64,000 nucleotides of DNA from Lepidostoma basale (GCA_022606425.2 JAHDVF020001251.1:2714501-2778500); one strand, 5' to 3'; positions 31,845-43,474 are shown, numbered from the stretch's first letter. Translations and numbers: made by a program. The notes: generated by a model from the letters alone, not told the origin.

Positions 31845-31995
31845 ATCTTTTTAACATCTGTCAGATCATGTAAACAATTTTATAATATTTTAAATATGTA
31901 TCTCTGAATAAGGACTGTTTGTCCGAAACATGTCTATGTAATTAATGTAAGTGTTGTATAAAAAAAGAAAAAGAGAAATAAAGCAATTACAACAC
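31845..31995 (+). repeat. S6 / jockey tail-like repeat
   Basis: aacatctgtcagatcatgta, ataaggactgtttgtccgaa, acatgtctatgtaattaatg; related to 5940-6060 and, in reverse, 5150-5370. Confidence 0.6.
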
Positions 31996-32052
31996 AAAGT
32001 ATTGCGAATGTACGATTTGTAATAAATCTGAATAATTATTTTTTCAACTTAG

Positions 32053-32137
32053 GCGAAGGCGTTGGAAACCATTTGAGCAGCATGATGCAGAGGGAACTAG
32101 GATTGGGTGGAGCCTTCCCTACCACTCCCAACAACAT
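32053..32137 (+). CDS. Ca-alpha1D: Cav1 alpha-1 exon G: distal tail
   Basis: Reads GEGVGNHLSSMMQRELGLGG and AFPTTPNN, then AT of an Ile codon. Phase 1 in and phase 2 out fit exons F and H. Acceptor caacttag at 32045-32052 and donor gtaagt at 32138. Fly has IMQARLAAAG-like sequence in the equivalent place, so conservation is weak and the call rests on splice sites, phase and composition. Confidence 0.87.
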
Positions 32138-32289
32138 GTAAGTTCTGAATTTTACTTATTTATTACCTACAAGTCTTTGTTGGTTGTTGATGGTTGAGGT
32201 ATTAGTTTTGTAAAACTCCGCTATTAATTTATAATAGTAAACACGATTGTTTAGTGGTTTTACTTGGATTTAATATACATAATCTTTTG

Positions 32290-32765
32290 TTGGTGCTAAG
32301 CTGAGATGACAGTCTACGATGGTGGTCTTATGACGACCCTAATGTATGGAAGCGAAGCATATAACAGGAAAAAGAAGGATGAAAGTAGAATAAATGCAGT
32401 AGAAATGAGATCTCTTAGATGAATGTGTAGATATACTCTGTGTATGATAGAGTGTCGAATGAAAATATAAGAAGTGAATGCGGTGCGAATGATGGTGTTA
32501 TGAACAAAATAATAAAAGGATCATTAAGATGGTTTGGACACATGGAAAGAATGGTAAAAAAAGTCAACGTTAACGATTCAAACGAAACTAGCAATAGAGG
32601 AAGATGGAGGAAAATATGGCACAATCAAATATTGAATGTCGGCCACGTGAGGAGTCGGAGAAATCGACGCGTGTGCATTACACGATGTATGAATGTATAT
32701 GAAAGAACAGAGTGGTGGTCCATTCTTTCTGCCTACCCCTTCGGGGAGACGGCGTGATGGTTAGT
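32290..32765 (+). mobile_element. Family A non-LTR 3' end
   Basis: NGGLMTTLMYGSEAY-like start, then 32440-32757 open: YDRVSNENIRSECGANDGVM, LRWFGHMERMVKKVNVNDSN and WWSILSAYPFGETA. Two short in-frame losses compared with 28893-29165. Confidence 0.87.
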
Positions 32766-32935
32766 TTGTTTGTTTTACAATTCATTCAGCAGGTCGTTGT
32801 AGTGTTTCAGTCCGTTGTAAATATTTCTAGATTGTTCTGTCTTAGTCCATGCATTCGGTAAGTGATGTCTGTTAGAATTTCTTTGATAAGTTTGTAGGTA
32901 CTGTCACTTGGTATTGAGACAATGTCACAAAAAAA

Positions 32936-33546
32936 TCCACATGTTTTGTTCCATGTTTTCAATGGGCTTTATATTGGGTTTGCAAAATGTAAAAGGGGTT
33001 TTGTCGCACTTATGTATTTTTGCCTTGTAATCATATAGCTAGGTGCATATATACCAGAAGATATCTACAATTTTTTGTATGGATTTGAAGCCGGGCTTTA
33101 TTACTCTGAAGTATGTTACTATTCGATGTGTAACAAACTTCATTTCTATTGTCAGAATGTTATCTGTCATTTACATTATGTGCAGAAATGTTTTGAAAAG
33201 AAAGATTATGTAATTTCTTTACGGTAATTTATTTATAATTTGTGTTTCGGTGTTAACAAATGTATTATTATTGTCTATTTACAGCTTATTTCTTATTAAT
33301 TATATTTCTTCTTGTATTTGTAAATACATTATTATATTATACAAGAACATGAGTTTGATGATGCAGATTTTTTTTTTTTTTTGTATAGATTTAAAATGCG
33401 CCTAAAATGGAATTTAAAATCAATTAGTTTAGAAAGATAAAACTCTTTTAATCTGGAAAAATACATAATCTTGACCCTTTATGAATATTATAACACAAAA
33501 AAATCCGACGGGCTTGCCTTACTGGTTGACCCTAGGTACGCTACTG
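32936..33546 (-). mobile_element. hAT-like element, left inverted copy
   Basis: Ends gggcttgccttactggttga, ccctaggtacgctactg at 33546, the complement of the start of the element at 34385. It matches that element over about 600 bp (ccagaagatatctacaattt; gtgtttcggtgttaacaaat) and is then cut off at about 32936. Confidence 0.82.
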
Positions 33547-34384
33547 GCGGGAAGTGTCTGAATTAAGATAACTCATGATAGAGGGGAATGGAAAATATAA
33601 GAGGAAGCCTACATCCAGGAGTGGACGGAAGGCTGAAGAAGAAGAATAAAAATGTCTGGTGTCTCTTATAAGAGGCATATCTAGAAAGTTAGTGTACTGA
33701 GGCTCTCACGACCGGATGGATTTTATTTTCGACATGTTGGCTACACTTCCGTGTAGCCTGACCCTTTCCCTCCGCAACGAGACCGGTTCGATGTCAGTAC
33801 GTTGAGAAGTGTCGACGGGACAACACGTTTCGTGAAAAATGTCAATCCAATCTCCCGCCAAGTGCGAAATATGCGGCGTCATCCGTTATCTCGTTTGGAA
33901 GGGAAAACCTCTGGTTTAGGTTTATGATAGTTTATTATCTGATCACTCTGTGCTTAACCTTTCCCTCACGGTGCTAAAATAAAAACGCGCGTTCCTGTGT
34001 TGGGTAGTCAGTACGCAATCAAAAATTAGCGATTTTAAATCTGAAAAATAAGAACATTTATAGCTAATCCCCTAAATTAAATATAATTGAAGTAAAAAAT
34101 TATAATAATTGAGATTGATTTGCTAAAAACATTAAAAAAAACATCTGGCAACGCTCACGGAACGGGCATAGGTCCACTCTGCTTGCAAACCCGAGAGCTA
34201 CTGCCGGGCAGTGAGAACATTGAGCTCCTCGCTCTTCCACAGTGAAGTATGCAAGAGTGAGATGCGAATATAGTGTCGCGCGCTCAGCGCTACGAATTTT
34301 GTTTCCCATTTTCACAAAATACCTCAGATGTACCCGATAAATTCTGATTATTATTCATATTATTTTTTTAATCAATGCGTAAAT
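33547..34384. other. Spacer between inverted hAT-like copies
   Basis: 33590-33650 is a family C-like 3' scrap (catccaggagtggacggaag, gctgaagaagaagaataa). The rest is mixed sequence of normal GC with no long ORF; a TA-rich end. Confidence 0.5.
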
Positions 34385-35228
34385 CAGTGGCGTGCCTAGG
34401 GTCAACCAGTAAGGCAAGCCCGTCCGACTTTTTGTGTTATAATATTAGTAGAGGGTCACGATAATGTCTTTTGCCAGATTAAAAGAGTTTTATCATTCTA
34501 AATTAATTGATTTTAAAACCCATTTTAGGCGCATTTTCAATCTACACAAAAAATAATTTTCTGCGTCACCAAACTCATGTTCTTGTATAATATAATAATG
34601 TATTAACAAATACAAGAAAAATTTTTATTAATAAGATATAAGCTGTAAATAGACAATAATAATAAATTTGTTAACACCGAAACACCAATTGCACATAAAT
34701 GTTCGTGAAGAAATGACATAATCTTTCTTTTCATAACATTTCTGCACATAACGTAAATGACAGATAACATTCTGACAATAGAAATGAAGTTCGTGACACA
34801 TCCAATAGTAACATACTTCAGAGTGATAAAGCCCGGCTTCAAATCCATACAAAAAATGTAGATATCTTCTGGCATATATGCACCTAGCTATATAATTACA
34901 AGCCAAAATTACATAAGTGCGACAAAGACCCTATTACATTTTGCAAGCCCATCGAAAACATGAAAAAAAACATGTGAACGTAGGCGATTTTGCGGGCATC
35001 TTACTATGAGTGAAATAAAATACGGCGTGTATGAGTGGAACAAAACATACACTTAGGTCATTTCTGCGCATGTCAGCGGAGTCATTTGCTACGCAACGAA
35101 TGAAATCGCGCGAAAATTGTAAATATTGTTTTGTTCGTAGACGGCTCAAACGCGCAAAATATGTTGTTTTATGATTGATTTTTTAAGGCAAGCCCGGCTT
35201 TTTGGCTTATATGGAAGTACCGCCACTG
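34385..35228 (+). mobile_element. hAT-like non-autonomous element, complete
   Basis: Starts cagtggcgtgcctagggtca and ends tggaagtaccgccactg. The shared terminus CAGTGGCG fits hAT-type ends. Inner words aaggcaagcccg and gcaagcccggct sit near both ends. An 8-bp duplication is not clear (gcgtaaat against gtgaaata). No transposase is visible. Fragments of the family occur at 1667, 17480 and 32936. Confidence 0.75.
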
Positions 35229-35431
35229 GTGAAATATATTATGGAGGAAAACCTAAAATCTTAACCTTGTATTTATTATATTTATAGAGATATTGATGGT
35301 TATTAAAAGCAACGTGTAGAAGATACCCATCACAGGGAAGAGAGGTCTCTAGTTTTGTTAGATCTGATATGTCAGGATGTTTTGTTTGTCTGTATATTTA
35401 TATAGTTGACTATATTTTGCAATGTTTCCAG

Positions 35432-35596
35432 TTATCCCGGACAGAACAACCCGTCTGAAGGCGGGTACGCGCCGGTGTTTCCCAACAAGTATGGCACGAG
35501 TCCCGAGCAGGCTCCGGGACCCCCCGGCCAGGAGCAGATCCCCATGAGGCCGCTCATCCTCAACGGAGATTCGGAGAAAATCTACCAAGTGCTTGA
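35432..35596 (+). CDS. Ca-alpha1D: Cav1 alpha-1 exon H: distal tail
   Basis: Reads (I)YPGQNNPSEGGYAPVFPNK, YGTSPEQAPGPPGQEQIPMR and PLILNGDSEKIYQVL, ending with GA. It is rich in Pro and Gly, and clearly higher in GC than its flanks. SMRPLAKNGG in fly resembles IPMRPLILNG here. Acceptor tttccag at 35425-35431, donor gtgagt at 35597, phase 2 in and out. Confidence 0.9.
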
Positions 35597-35734
35597 GTGA
35601 GTCTCGCCCCCGTGCACCGACGCAAAATAACATTAATTTGTTTAATATATTTTAATAAAATATTGTCTGCGGAAAGGGTATTAGTAATAAAGATACAATA
35701 TTGCTGTTAAAATTTAAAACGCTTATTATATCAC

Positions 35735-35905
35735 AATTTCTTTTTATTCACTGAGAGTGTCGCGATAGCTTTTTTGCCAACCGATATTGGCATCATCAGG
35801 TGTTACAATAAACTGTTTATTGTAACACCTGATGATCCCAACATCGGTTGGCGAAACAGCTGTCGCGACACTCTGAGTGAATTAAAAGAAATTGTATTTA
35901 TTGTT
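35735..35905. mobile_element. S4 snapback element
   Basis: Arms ttcactgagagtgtcgcgat and gtcgcgacactctgagtgaa around gttacaataaactgtttattgtaac; near perfect. Confidence 0.92.
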
Positions 35906-35914
35906 TCTTAAACA

Positions 35915-36095
35915 ATGATGTAAAACTCCATATTAAATAATTAATACGAATGAAAACGTCAGTTTTCTTAAAGTTTTATTATATTTTATGGGAATGACAC
36001 ATTTGATAATGCCTTAGAAGAGCGAAACATGTCATTCCCATAAAATATAATAAAACTTCTAGAAAACTGACGTTTTCATTTCGTATTAATTATTT
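35915..36095. mobile_element. S1 snapback element
   Basis: Arms aatacgaatgaaaacgtcag and ctgacgttttcatttcgtat; centre shortened. Followed by the tail end of S4-like sequence (gaaattgtgatattataaca), so S1 probably sits inside an S4 flank. Confidence 0.9.
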
Positions 36096-36139
36096 AAAAA
36101 GAAATTGTGATATTATAACAGTATTTTAAATTTTAACAG

Positions 36140-36403
36140 TAAAGGCCGTGCCACACTGTTTGAAACAAACTCTCCACAGGGGTGACCTTGATGGAGAGCT
36201 GTGGAGCTCACGGTTGGTGTAGCGTCCACACACTGTTGTAAACAAGCTCTCCACATGTGGAGTGCGTGTTTAAACGCGCGTCCGTCCACAAAGTTTGTTG
36301 AAGGTCAAACGAATTTTGGTTTCAAACAAGTGTCTACACAGTTTTAAACAGCCGGTGGAGACCGATGTGGAGAGCTTGTTTAAAACAGTGTGACCCGCCT
36401 TTA
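36140..36403. mobile_element. TIR element, second copy
   Basis: taaaggccgtgccacactgt at the left; the complement of aacagtgtgacccgccttta at the right. Inner words match 26411-26836 but it is shorter. Confidence 0.85.
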
Positions 36404-36579
36404 ATAATGTTGAAGTATCATAGTGTTCCGGCCAAAACAATGGACTTTTTAAAGATACGATAGTTTGAAAGAGATAATATTTTTAAATGCTGCATTATCC
36501 AAAGGTTGCCGGCTTCTAGATTAAGGGGATCTATATTTTTCTTCAACCTGTGGACTTCCACATGCTGAAGACAACATAA
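36404..36579. other. Unassigned intron
   Basis: No feature recognised. Confidence 0.4.
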
Positions 36580-37160
36580 GCCTCTTCCATTAAGATCCAA
36601 GTTTATATTTCCTCAGTTATCAGTAACCAGCCTCTTTCAGCTAGTCAAAGTATATCATCCCTCCATCTTATCTATGGTCTCTAGTTCTATATTGTTTCAA
36701 TCTCCATTGAAGTGGGTCTTTGTCGATTTAGTTTCTTATTTTTCTTCCTTGCTGTAGACCTATGTGTTCTGTTCTCCAGAGTGTTGCTCCTACTGTGAAA
36801 TGGAATCCCAGCTGTCCTACGGAGGTCTTGCACAAATGAATCCCGTGAAGCTGAATATTTAGCGCAATATTGGGGTGTCTGGTGGTGTCCATTCTTTGGA
36901 TATGACCATACCAGTCCTTCCTTCGCTGTCTACTCCATCTCTTATGATATCCTCAGACTCACATATCTCTATTATTCTGGCGCGAAGCGTATAGTGTGGC
37001 TGGTCTCATAGTACGCCATACATTGGTTCGCCGAGTGTTCATCTTGACTCCTAATCTGGCACTCTGGTGTGGCCATACCCTTAGTGTCTTGGTTATATCT
37101 TCATCTTTGGTCCTGACTGTGTCTGCCCTTGCTTCAACGCCTTTAGTTTGATCTCTGGAA
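36580..37160 (-). mobile_element. Non-LTR RT scraps, family B-like
   Basis: Antisense words of family B (ttggtcctgactgtgtctgcccttgcttc near 37120 and ccaatattggggtgtctgg near 36870) with many breaks. Two or more pieces may be joined. Confidence 0.55.
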
Positions 37161-37299
37161 ATATGGCCAGCCTATTGCTATTTCATACACGACACATTCT
37201 CTATCGCATTGATCAACAGTTCTGGAACTTGTTTTCATGGTTTCACATTCTATACCTCCTAGCTTACTTCGAGTATACCACGTCCCATTGACTTTGTCA

Positions 37300-37722
37300 A
37301 TCTTCTTCTTCTTCCTCGGCCTATTCCCGTCCACTCCTGGACAAAGGCCACCATTCGCTCCCATGTCACTCTGTCCTGTGCAGAATGCATCCAGGTTATT
37401 CCGAAGTGTCTGTTCAGATCATCCTTCCACCGTAGTTGCGGTCACCCCGCAGTTCTCTTTGCCGTCCACAGTCTCCAAGTCAGCAGTCTTCTTGTCCACT
37501 TTTTGTCTGAGCTTCTGGCTACGTGACCTGCCCATTGCCATTTTAGATTCGCCACCTGGTGGATGATGTCAGGGACCTTTGTTTTTTCTCTTACTGTATC
37601 GTTTCTGACTCTGTCTCTTAGGCTTATTCCTAACATGGCTCTTTCCATGGCTCTTTGGGTCACTCATAGTTTCTCGGCACTTTGTTTGGACAATGTTACA
37701 GTTTCAAGACCATAAGTATATT
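37300..37722 (-). mobile_element. Family C non-LTR 3' end
   Basis: The minus strand reads ERAMLGISLRDRVRNDTVRE, KTKVPDIIHQVANLKWQWAG and HVARSSDKKWTRRLLTWRLW. The 3' tail cttcttcttcctcgg is at about 37301. Confidence 0.88.
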
Positions 37723-38110
37723 CATAGGGAAATTTTATATTCATATTTATAAACTAGCAGAACATTTATTACATTTTACCTTTATTCTGGGTTATGTGTA
37801 AAAGCTGAATAGGGATGATTTATTAGTCGAAGATGAACATTCATATTTTTGTTCTTACAATTATTGTTGTTAGCATAATAATCACAATATTATCATTATT
37901 ATAACCGACGATGCCATCATTGGCCGGTGAAACAACTGAAATATATATGTATTTTTATAATAGCTATATTTTTTTAGAGATCTTGAATACAAATGTAACC
38001 ATCTAGAAGTTTTATTATATTTTATTTTAATGACATTTTTCGCCTGTTAAAGGCATTATCAAATGTTCAAAATGCCTGAGACGGATGAAACATGTCATTC
38101 ACATAAAATA

Positions 38111-38819
38111 TTGGGTGTTTTTTTTAAAGGTTCGGTTTTTAAACTAGCAACATTGTTTCTACGGACTGTCAGTTTGATAGTTGACAGTTCATTTGTGGTC
38201 AGTACGTTTTGCCATTTTACCATGAGTTGACTGACATCAGAACAGCGCTTGCAAATTGTGCAAATTTATTTTGAAAATCGTGGTTCGGCTCGCCAAAATT
38301 TTTCGTGCACTGCGTCCATTTTACGGTCTACATAATCTCTCATGCCTAAAGTCAAACCATCTCTCATGCGTTCCTGGTCTTCTTATTCTTTTATCCTGTC
38401 ACACTTCCATGGTGCATAGGGCCTCAAGGAACCTTCTCCACTCGACTCTATCGCATGCCTGATGCTTAACATCATCCCAAGTGAGGCCTGCTACCTTAAC
38501 CTCGTCCTGCAGGGCTCTTCTCCAGGTGGCTCTAGGTCTGCCTCGTTTCCTCTTTCCCCCCATAGGGGACCAGTTTAGTGCGCCCTGAGCGATGCAGGCT
38601 GGGTTTCGTCTCAGAGTGTGACCGATCCACTGCCATTTGCGTCTAGCGACTTGTTCTCTAATTGGCTTTTCGCCTGCCATGGTCCAAAGAACGGCATTTG
38701 ACAATAATGGCATAAAATTATCTATTAAATAAAGGCAATATCATAGACATTAACATCATTTTAATGTTTTTTTCTTTTTTATTTTGAATATGTATTGTAT
38801 ACCTCTAAAAAAAACATCC
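38111..38819 (+). mobile_element. Tc1/mariner relic with TA duplication
   Basis: Ends ttgggtgttttttttaaagg and the complement of acctctaaaaaaaacatcc. TA is present on both sides (38109-38110 and 38820-38821), the expected target duplication. The 5' part encodes TSEQRLQIVQIYFENRGSAR, then after a frame change ALRPFYGLHN, the first helix-turn-helix of a mariner-type transposase. The catalytic part is gone. A non-LTR fragment fills 38395-38712. Confidence 0.85.
38395..38712 (-). mobile_element. Non-LTR RT C-terminus of a further family
   Basis: The minus-strand ORF 38399-38713 reads PIREQVARRKWQWIGHTLRR, KRKRGRPRATWRRALQDEVK, TWDDVKHQACDRVEWRRFLE and ALCTMEV. The layout is the usual end of RTE-like ORFs, but it is distinct from families A to C. 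Confidence 0.82.
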
Positions 38820-38924
38820 TATATAATAAAACTTCTGACGTTTTCATTTGTATTAATTATTTAATATGGAGTTTTACATCATTGTTCAAGTAACAATAAA
38901 TATTTTGAGTATACTTGTCCAATA

Positions 38925-39043
38925 TCTCAATTAATTTAATTTCTATGCAATTGTCAAGACAGCTGTTTCGCTAATCAATGTTAACGGTAAGCAAAATAGC
39001 TGTCACGACTATTGCATAGAAATTAAATCAATTGTGATATTAT
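38925..39043. mobile_element. S4 snapback element, shortened
   Basis: caattgtcaagacagctgtt and gctgtcacgactattgcata around ttaacggtaag. Followed directly by the SINE (attgtgatattat|gtcgacc). Confidence 0.85.
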
Positions 39044-39255
39044 GTCGACCTTTGTTGCAGAGTGGTAAGAGCTCTGACTTCCATACCGAAGGTCCCGGGT
39101 TCGATTCCCGGCGATGGCAGTGTGATTGTCACACTGTCTTTGGTCTGGTGTAGAATTCTCGTGACAATAAAATGGCGATAGATTGGCTACCTATCACATG
39201 TCATGAGAATCAATATAATAGATAAAATAAATTGTATCCTGTAATTGGGCTCAAA
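39044..39255 (+). repeat. tRNA-derived SINE, copy 3
   Basis: A box ttgcagagtgg, B box ggttcgattcc (39099-39109), body with gtgtgattgtcacactgtct and aatggcgatagattggctac. Best match to the copy at 19705. Confidence 0.9.
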
Positions 39256-39549
39256 CGACCTGATGTATACAAGGATAAAAAATTTAAAACATAAAGAAAA
39301 CATAATTATAAAACAGTGTTTCAATTGTACAGTTAATAATGTTGAAATATCAATGTGTTTCCTCCAAAACAATGGATTATCTAAATTTTAAATTGAAATA
39401 ATTTTTTTAAATAATTGTGAGTCTCTACTACAGAATCGTGCCTATTCTGCTTTTACACACCATTCAGAACCAACATATATATAAAATGGCTTAATCTTGT
39501 TATTGTAATGATTAACAATTGTCGGTGCTTTGGTTTCTATACAAGGAAA
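39256..39549. other. Unassigned intron
   Basis: AT-rich; nothing recognised. Confidence 0.4.
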
Positions 39550-40060
39550 TGTAAATATCAAATCAAATCAGTTTATTTACTCAAAAGACATTACAAACAG
39601 CATAAATGTTTAAGGCATCTATTGAGTACAGGTCAAATATTATACACATACAACATAATACCAGGAACGCATTAGAGATGGTTCTACATTAGGAAGACAA
39701 GATGCTTTCTAAAGTCGAGAGTATTTGTCCCCTGAACGTACTTTCACTAATATGAAAGACGTCGATCTGTTAGGAGACCGCGTTCAGCAGACTAATTGCT
39801 CTTCCCACTGGTGTCACCAGAGGCAGATTGGTTCTGGTGGCCGGTAGGTAAAACAATCTGTGCTGTCGCTGCCGGAGATATCTATCGGGGACAAAAAGAC
39901 CTACATCCTCCAGCACGGCCGAGTTCTCGAAATATCCCCTGATTAATCTAAAGAAATGGGTTATGAGATGCCCATCTCTTCGAAGCTGTAGAGAATTGGT
40001 TCCGAGCATTCCCAAAAGAAATGCCGTGGAATATAGCCACGGATAACTACCATACTCCCT
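39550..40060 (-). mobile_element. Jockey/R1-like non-LTR 3' end
   Basis: Tail aaatcaaatcagtttattta at about 39558. The minus strand encodes YSTAFLLGMLGTNSLQLRRD, THFFRLIRGYFENSAVLEDV and GLFVPDRYLRQRQHRLFYLP, then RAISLLNAVS. Its upper edge at about 40060 joins an antisense family A piece. Confidence 0.82.
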
Positions 40061-40405
40061 CATGAAGAAATATCTTCTTTCAATATCCCTCTCCACTCAC
40101 CCACCTTTTGTAAACATACTACCCAAATACACAAACTTATCTACCTGCTCAAAATTTTCACCATTCACGCTAATGTTGCAGACTGTCATGATTTCTTCTT
40201 TTTCAAAAATCATTACCTTTGACTTATTCACATTCATCATCAGATCATTTTGCATGAATTCCTCGTACATACTATTCACCAGGACTTGTAGTTCATGCTC
40301 GTTGTCTGCAAGTAGCACAGCGTCATCCGCATACAAGAGACAGCTTACTGACACTCCGCTCATTTTGGCACCTACATCCAACCCTTTCAGCTCTTTCTGG
40401 TATTA
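40061..40405 (-). mobile_element. Family A RT fragment with catalytic box
   Basis: The minus strand reads LDVGAKMSGVSVSCLLYADD, AVLLADNEHELQVLVNSMYE, QNDLMMNVNKSKVMIF and NISVNGENFEQVDKFVYLGS. It includes YADD. The 3' end is missing; it breaks at MERDIERR into the jockey-like element. Confidence 0.88.
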
Positions 40406-40718
40406 TATAATTATGTTTTATCCATTATCTTACCATTTTTATATTTTACCCGTTCTTCATGCCTTAAACTTTAATATTTGTTTGTAATATCTTAAAGAAA
40501 TAAACTGATTATAAACAGAAGCAAAAAAAATTTTTGTATCTGGGATAGAATTCATTATTTGCTGATGATGAGTAATCAATCTTATCACTTACATTTTGAA
40601 TGAACATTACTTGATAATTTGTTTGTTTATGTTTCCTTGTATGGTTATGTATAGTATAGATGTGTAATGTCCACTGTGCTTTAGACGTCCGTCAAAAATG
40701 TTTGTGGTTACTTTTCAG
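40406..40718. other. Unassigned intron
   Basis: AT-rich. It ends in a good 3' splice site (ggttacttttcag, ends 40718). Confidence 0.4.
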
Positions 40719-40759
40719 AAAGACCACGGCCGATTTCCTCAATGTACACTGTAACAATA
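40719..40759 (+). other. Candidate cassette exon (41 nt) of the channel
   Basis: aaagaccacggccgatttcc through gtaacaata, between a tacttttcag acceptor and a gtaagt donor. After exon H it reads EKTTADFLNVHCNN with no stop, but 41 nt is not a multiple of three. Joined to exon J it shifts the frame and stops after LKNPTTPRCWGRSD. Inclusion would replace the distal C-terminus. Splice sites and composition are good; use is unproven. Confidence 0.3.
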
Positions 40760-40964
40760 GTAAGTGCGGGTGTCTTGAGGCCTTCTGGCCGCAGCCGGTG
40801 AATCTAGTTCTACTGCGCCGGCACTCTGTGTCTGTGCTCCGTGTCTCCCTTTGTCTATGGTGCACGGTTATCCATGCATCCGTCCTTTTTGTTTTGTACA
40901 ATTTTGGTTCTTTTGTTCATTCACGATTACATCAGGTCATCAGATAACACTCCAAACAATACAG

Positions 40965-42960
40965 CAAACTTTGGTTTCAGAAACTCACTATGAAATATAG
41001 TTATTACTGTTTGATAAACAAAGTTTCACAATCTCATTATGAAACACAGTTTTTACTGATTGAGTAACAAAGTTTCACAAACTCATTACAAAACTCAGAT
41101 TTTACCGATCGATAATCAATGTTTCACAAACTTATACAACACAGTGTTGCTATCTGATAACCAAAGTTTTACAATCACATTATGAAACACAGGTTTTTCT
41201 GATTGATAAATAAAGTTTCACATTACAAAACACAGATGTTACTGATTGATAAACAAAGTTTCACATTACAAAACACTGATGTTACTGAATGATATACAAA
41301 GTTTCACAAACTCACCATGAAGGTACTGATTGGTAAACAAAGTTTCACAAATTCATTGCAAAACACAGATGTTACTGATTGATAAACAAAGCTTCACAAA
41401 CTCATTACAAAACACAGATGTTACTGATTGATAAACAAAGCTTCACAAACTCATTACAAAACACAGATGTTACTGATTGATAAACAAAGCTTCACAAACT
41501 CATTACAAAACACAGATGTTACTGATTGATAAACAAAGTTCACAAACTCATTACAAAACACAGATGTTACTGATTGATAAACAAAGTTCACAAACTCATT
41601 ACAAAACACAGATGTTACTGATTGATAAACAAAGCTTCACAAACTCATTACAAAACACAGATGTTACTGATTGATAAACAAAAGCTTCACAAACTCATTA
41701 CAAAACACAGATGTTACTGATTGATAAACAAAGCTTCACAAACTCATTACAAAACACAGATGTTACTGATTGATAAACAAAGCTTCACAAACTCATTACA
41801 AAACACAGATGTTACTGATTGATAAACAAAGCTTCACAAACTCATTACAAAACACAGATGTTACTGATTGATAAACAAAGCTTCACAAACTCATTACAAA
41901 ACACAGATGTTACTGATTGATAAACAAAGTTTCACAAACACACCATGAAGTATTGTTTATACTGATTGGTAAACAAAGTTTCACAAACTCACCATGAAGT
42001 ATTGTTTATACTGATTGGTAAACAAAGTTTCACAAATTCCTTACAAAACACAGATGTTACTGATTAATAAACAAAGTTTCACAAACTCATTATGAAATAG
42101 AGTTTTTACTAATTGAGTAACAAAATTTCACAAACTCATTACCAAACACAGATTTTACGGATTGATAAACAAAGCTTTACAAACTCATTACAAAACACAG
42201 ATGTTACTGATTGATAAACAAAGTTTACAAACTCATTACAAAACACAGATTTTACTGATCGATAAACAAAGTTTACAAACTCATTACAAAACACAGATTT
42301 TACTGATCGATAAACAAAGTTTACAAACTCATTACAAAACACAGATTTTACTGATTGATAAACAAAGTTTCACTAACTCACTACAAAACACAGATGTTAC
42401 TGATTGATAAACAAAGTTTCACTAACTCACTACAAAACACAGATGTTACTGATTGATAAACAAAGTTTACAAACTCATTACAAAACACAGATTTTACTGA
42501 TCGATAAACAAAGTTTACAAACTCATTACAAAACACAGATTTTACTGATTGATAAACAAAGTTTCACTAACTCACTACAAAACACAGATGTTACTGATTG
42601 ATAAACAAAGTTTACAAACTCATTACAAAACACAGATTTTACTGATCGATAAACAAAGTTTACAAACTCATTACAAAACACAGATTTTACTGATTGATAA
42701 ACAAAGTTTCACTAACTCACTACAAAACACAGATGTTACTGATTGATGAACAAAGTTTCACAAACTCACTACAAAACACAGATGTTACTGATTGATAAAC
42801 AAAGTTTCACAAACTCATAACAAAACACAGATGTTACCGATTGATAAACAATGTTACACAAACTTATACTCGTACAACACAGTGTTGCTATCTGATAAAC
42901 AAAGTTATACAATCACATTGCTAAATAAACAATGTTTAGATAAATGTTACCCATTCAATG
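40965..42960. repeat. 48-49-bp satellite array, about 2 kb
   Basis: Around 40 units of the type ttgataaacaaagcttcaca + aactcattacaaaacacaga + tgttactga. The ends (40965-41340 and 42840-42960) are diverged; 41340-41930 is nearly uniform. Further on, unit types alternate (gatgttactgattgat with gattttactgatcgat), giving a higher-order pattern of three units around 42200-42750. Open frames such as 41477-41674 are simple by-products of 48-bp spacing. Confidence 0.95.
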
Positions 42961-43474
42961 TGATTGATCTGTTTTTATGTTGAATATCACTCTCAGTGTT
43001 TCATGCACATCCAGAAATCATATTGTAACTTCACATATCCGATTTAATACTAAAAAATCGACTTTACTAAAGTTACTTTTTAAGTTTAAGTCAGATCTGT
43101 ATTGCGATATAATATTTGTTAGTTACTTGGTGTGGTCATTAGATGTATTCATCCATTTTATCGTAACACCACACATAATGAAATACTTATAAAGATTACA
43201 ATTAAATTATCAAAGTGGAGACATTCGCAATATCAAAAAATATTTAAATTAAAGTGTGTAAGCGCAGATAAAATTAGGTTCACAGGCTGCAAAAATGATT
43301 TTCATAACAGGGCTGAGATTTGTAAACTAACAGGAGACTGTTTCTCTCCGCACACTAAACTAATTCCACAGTGTTTTTTTTTTACTAATTGCGTTTGTTC
43401 TCTTTTCTTTTGTGCTGTCACTCACCGCGTGGATTGCATGCCGTTGAATTGTGTGTGTGTTTGTGCGTGTTCAG
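42961..43474. other. Intron before exon J
   Basis: No repeat recognised; a gtgtgtgtgtttgtgcgtgttcag stretch forms the acceptor of exon J. Confidence 0.5.

Larger units (their letters stand above)
37975..38900. mobile_element. S1 snapback element with Tc1/mariner inside
   Basis: Left arm and centre 37985-38110 (tctagaagttttattatatt ... gaaacatgtcattcacataa). The right arm resumes at 38820 (tataataaaacttctgacgt) and ends with the outer flank ttaatatggagttttacatc at about 38885. Confidence 0.9.

Noticed and set aside
41477..42746. Several ORFs with repeated INKxSxTHYKTQMLLIDKQ peptides
   Set aside because: By-product of a 48-bp tandem repeat without stop codons; no start context or splice support.
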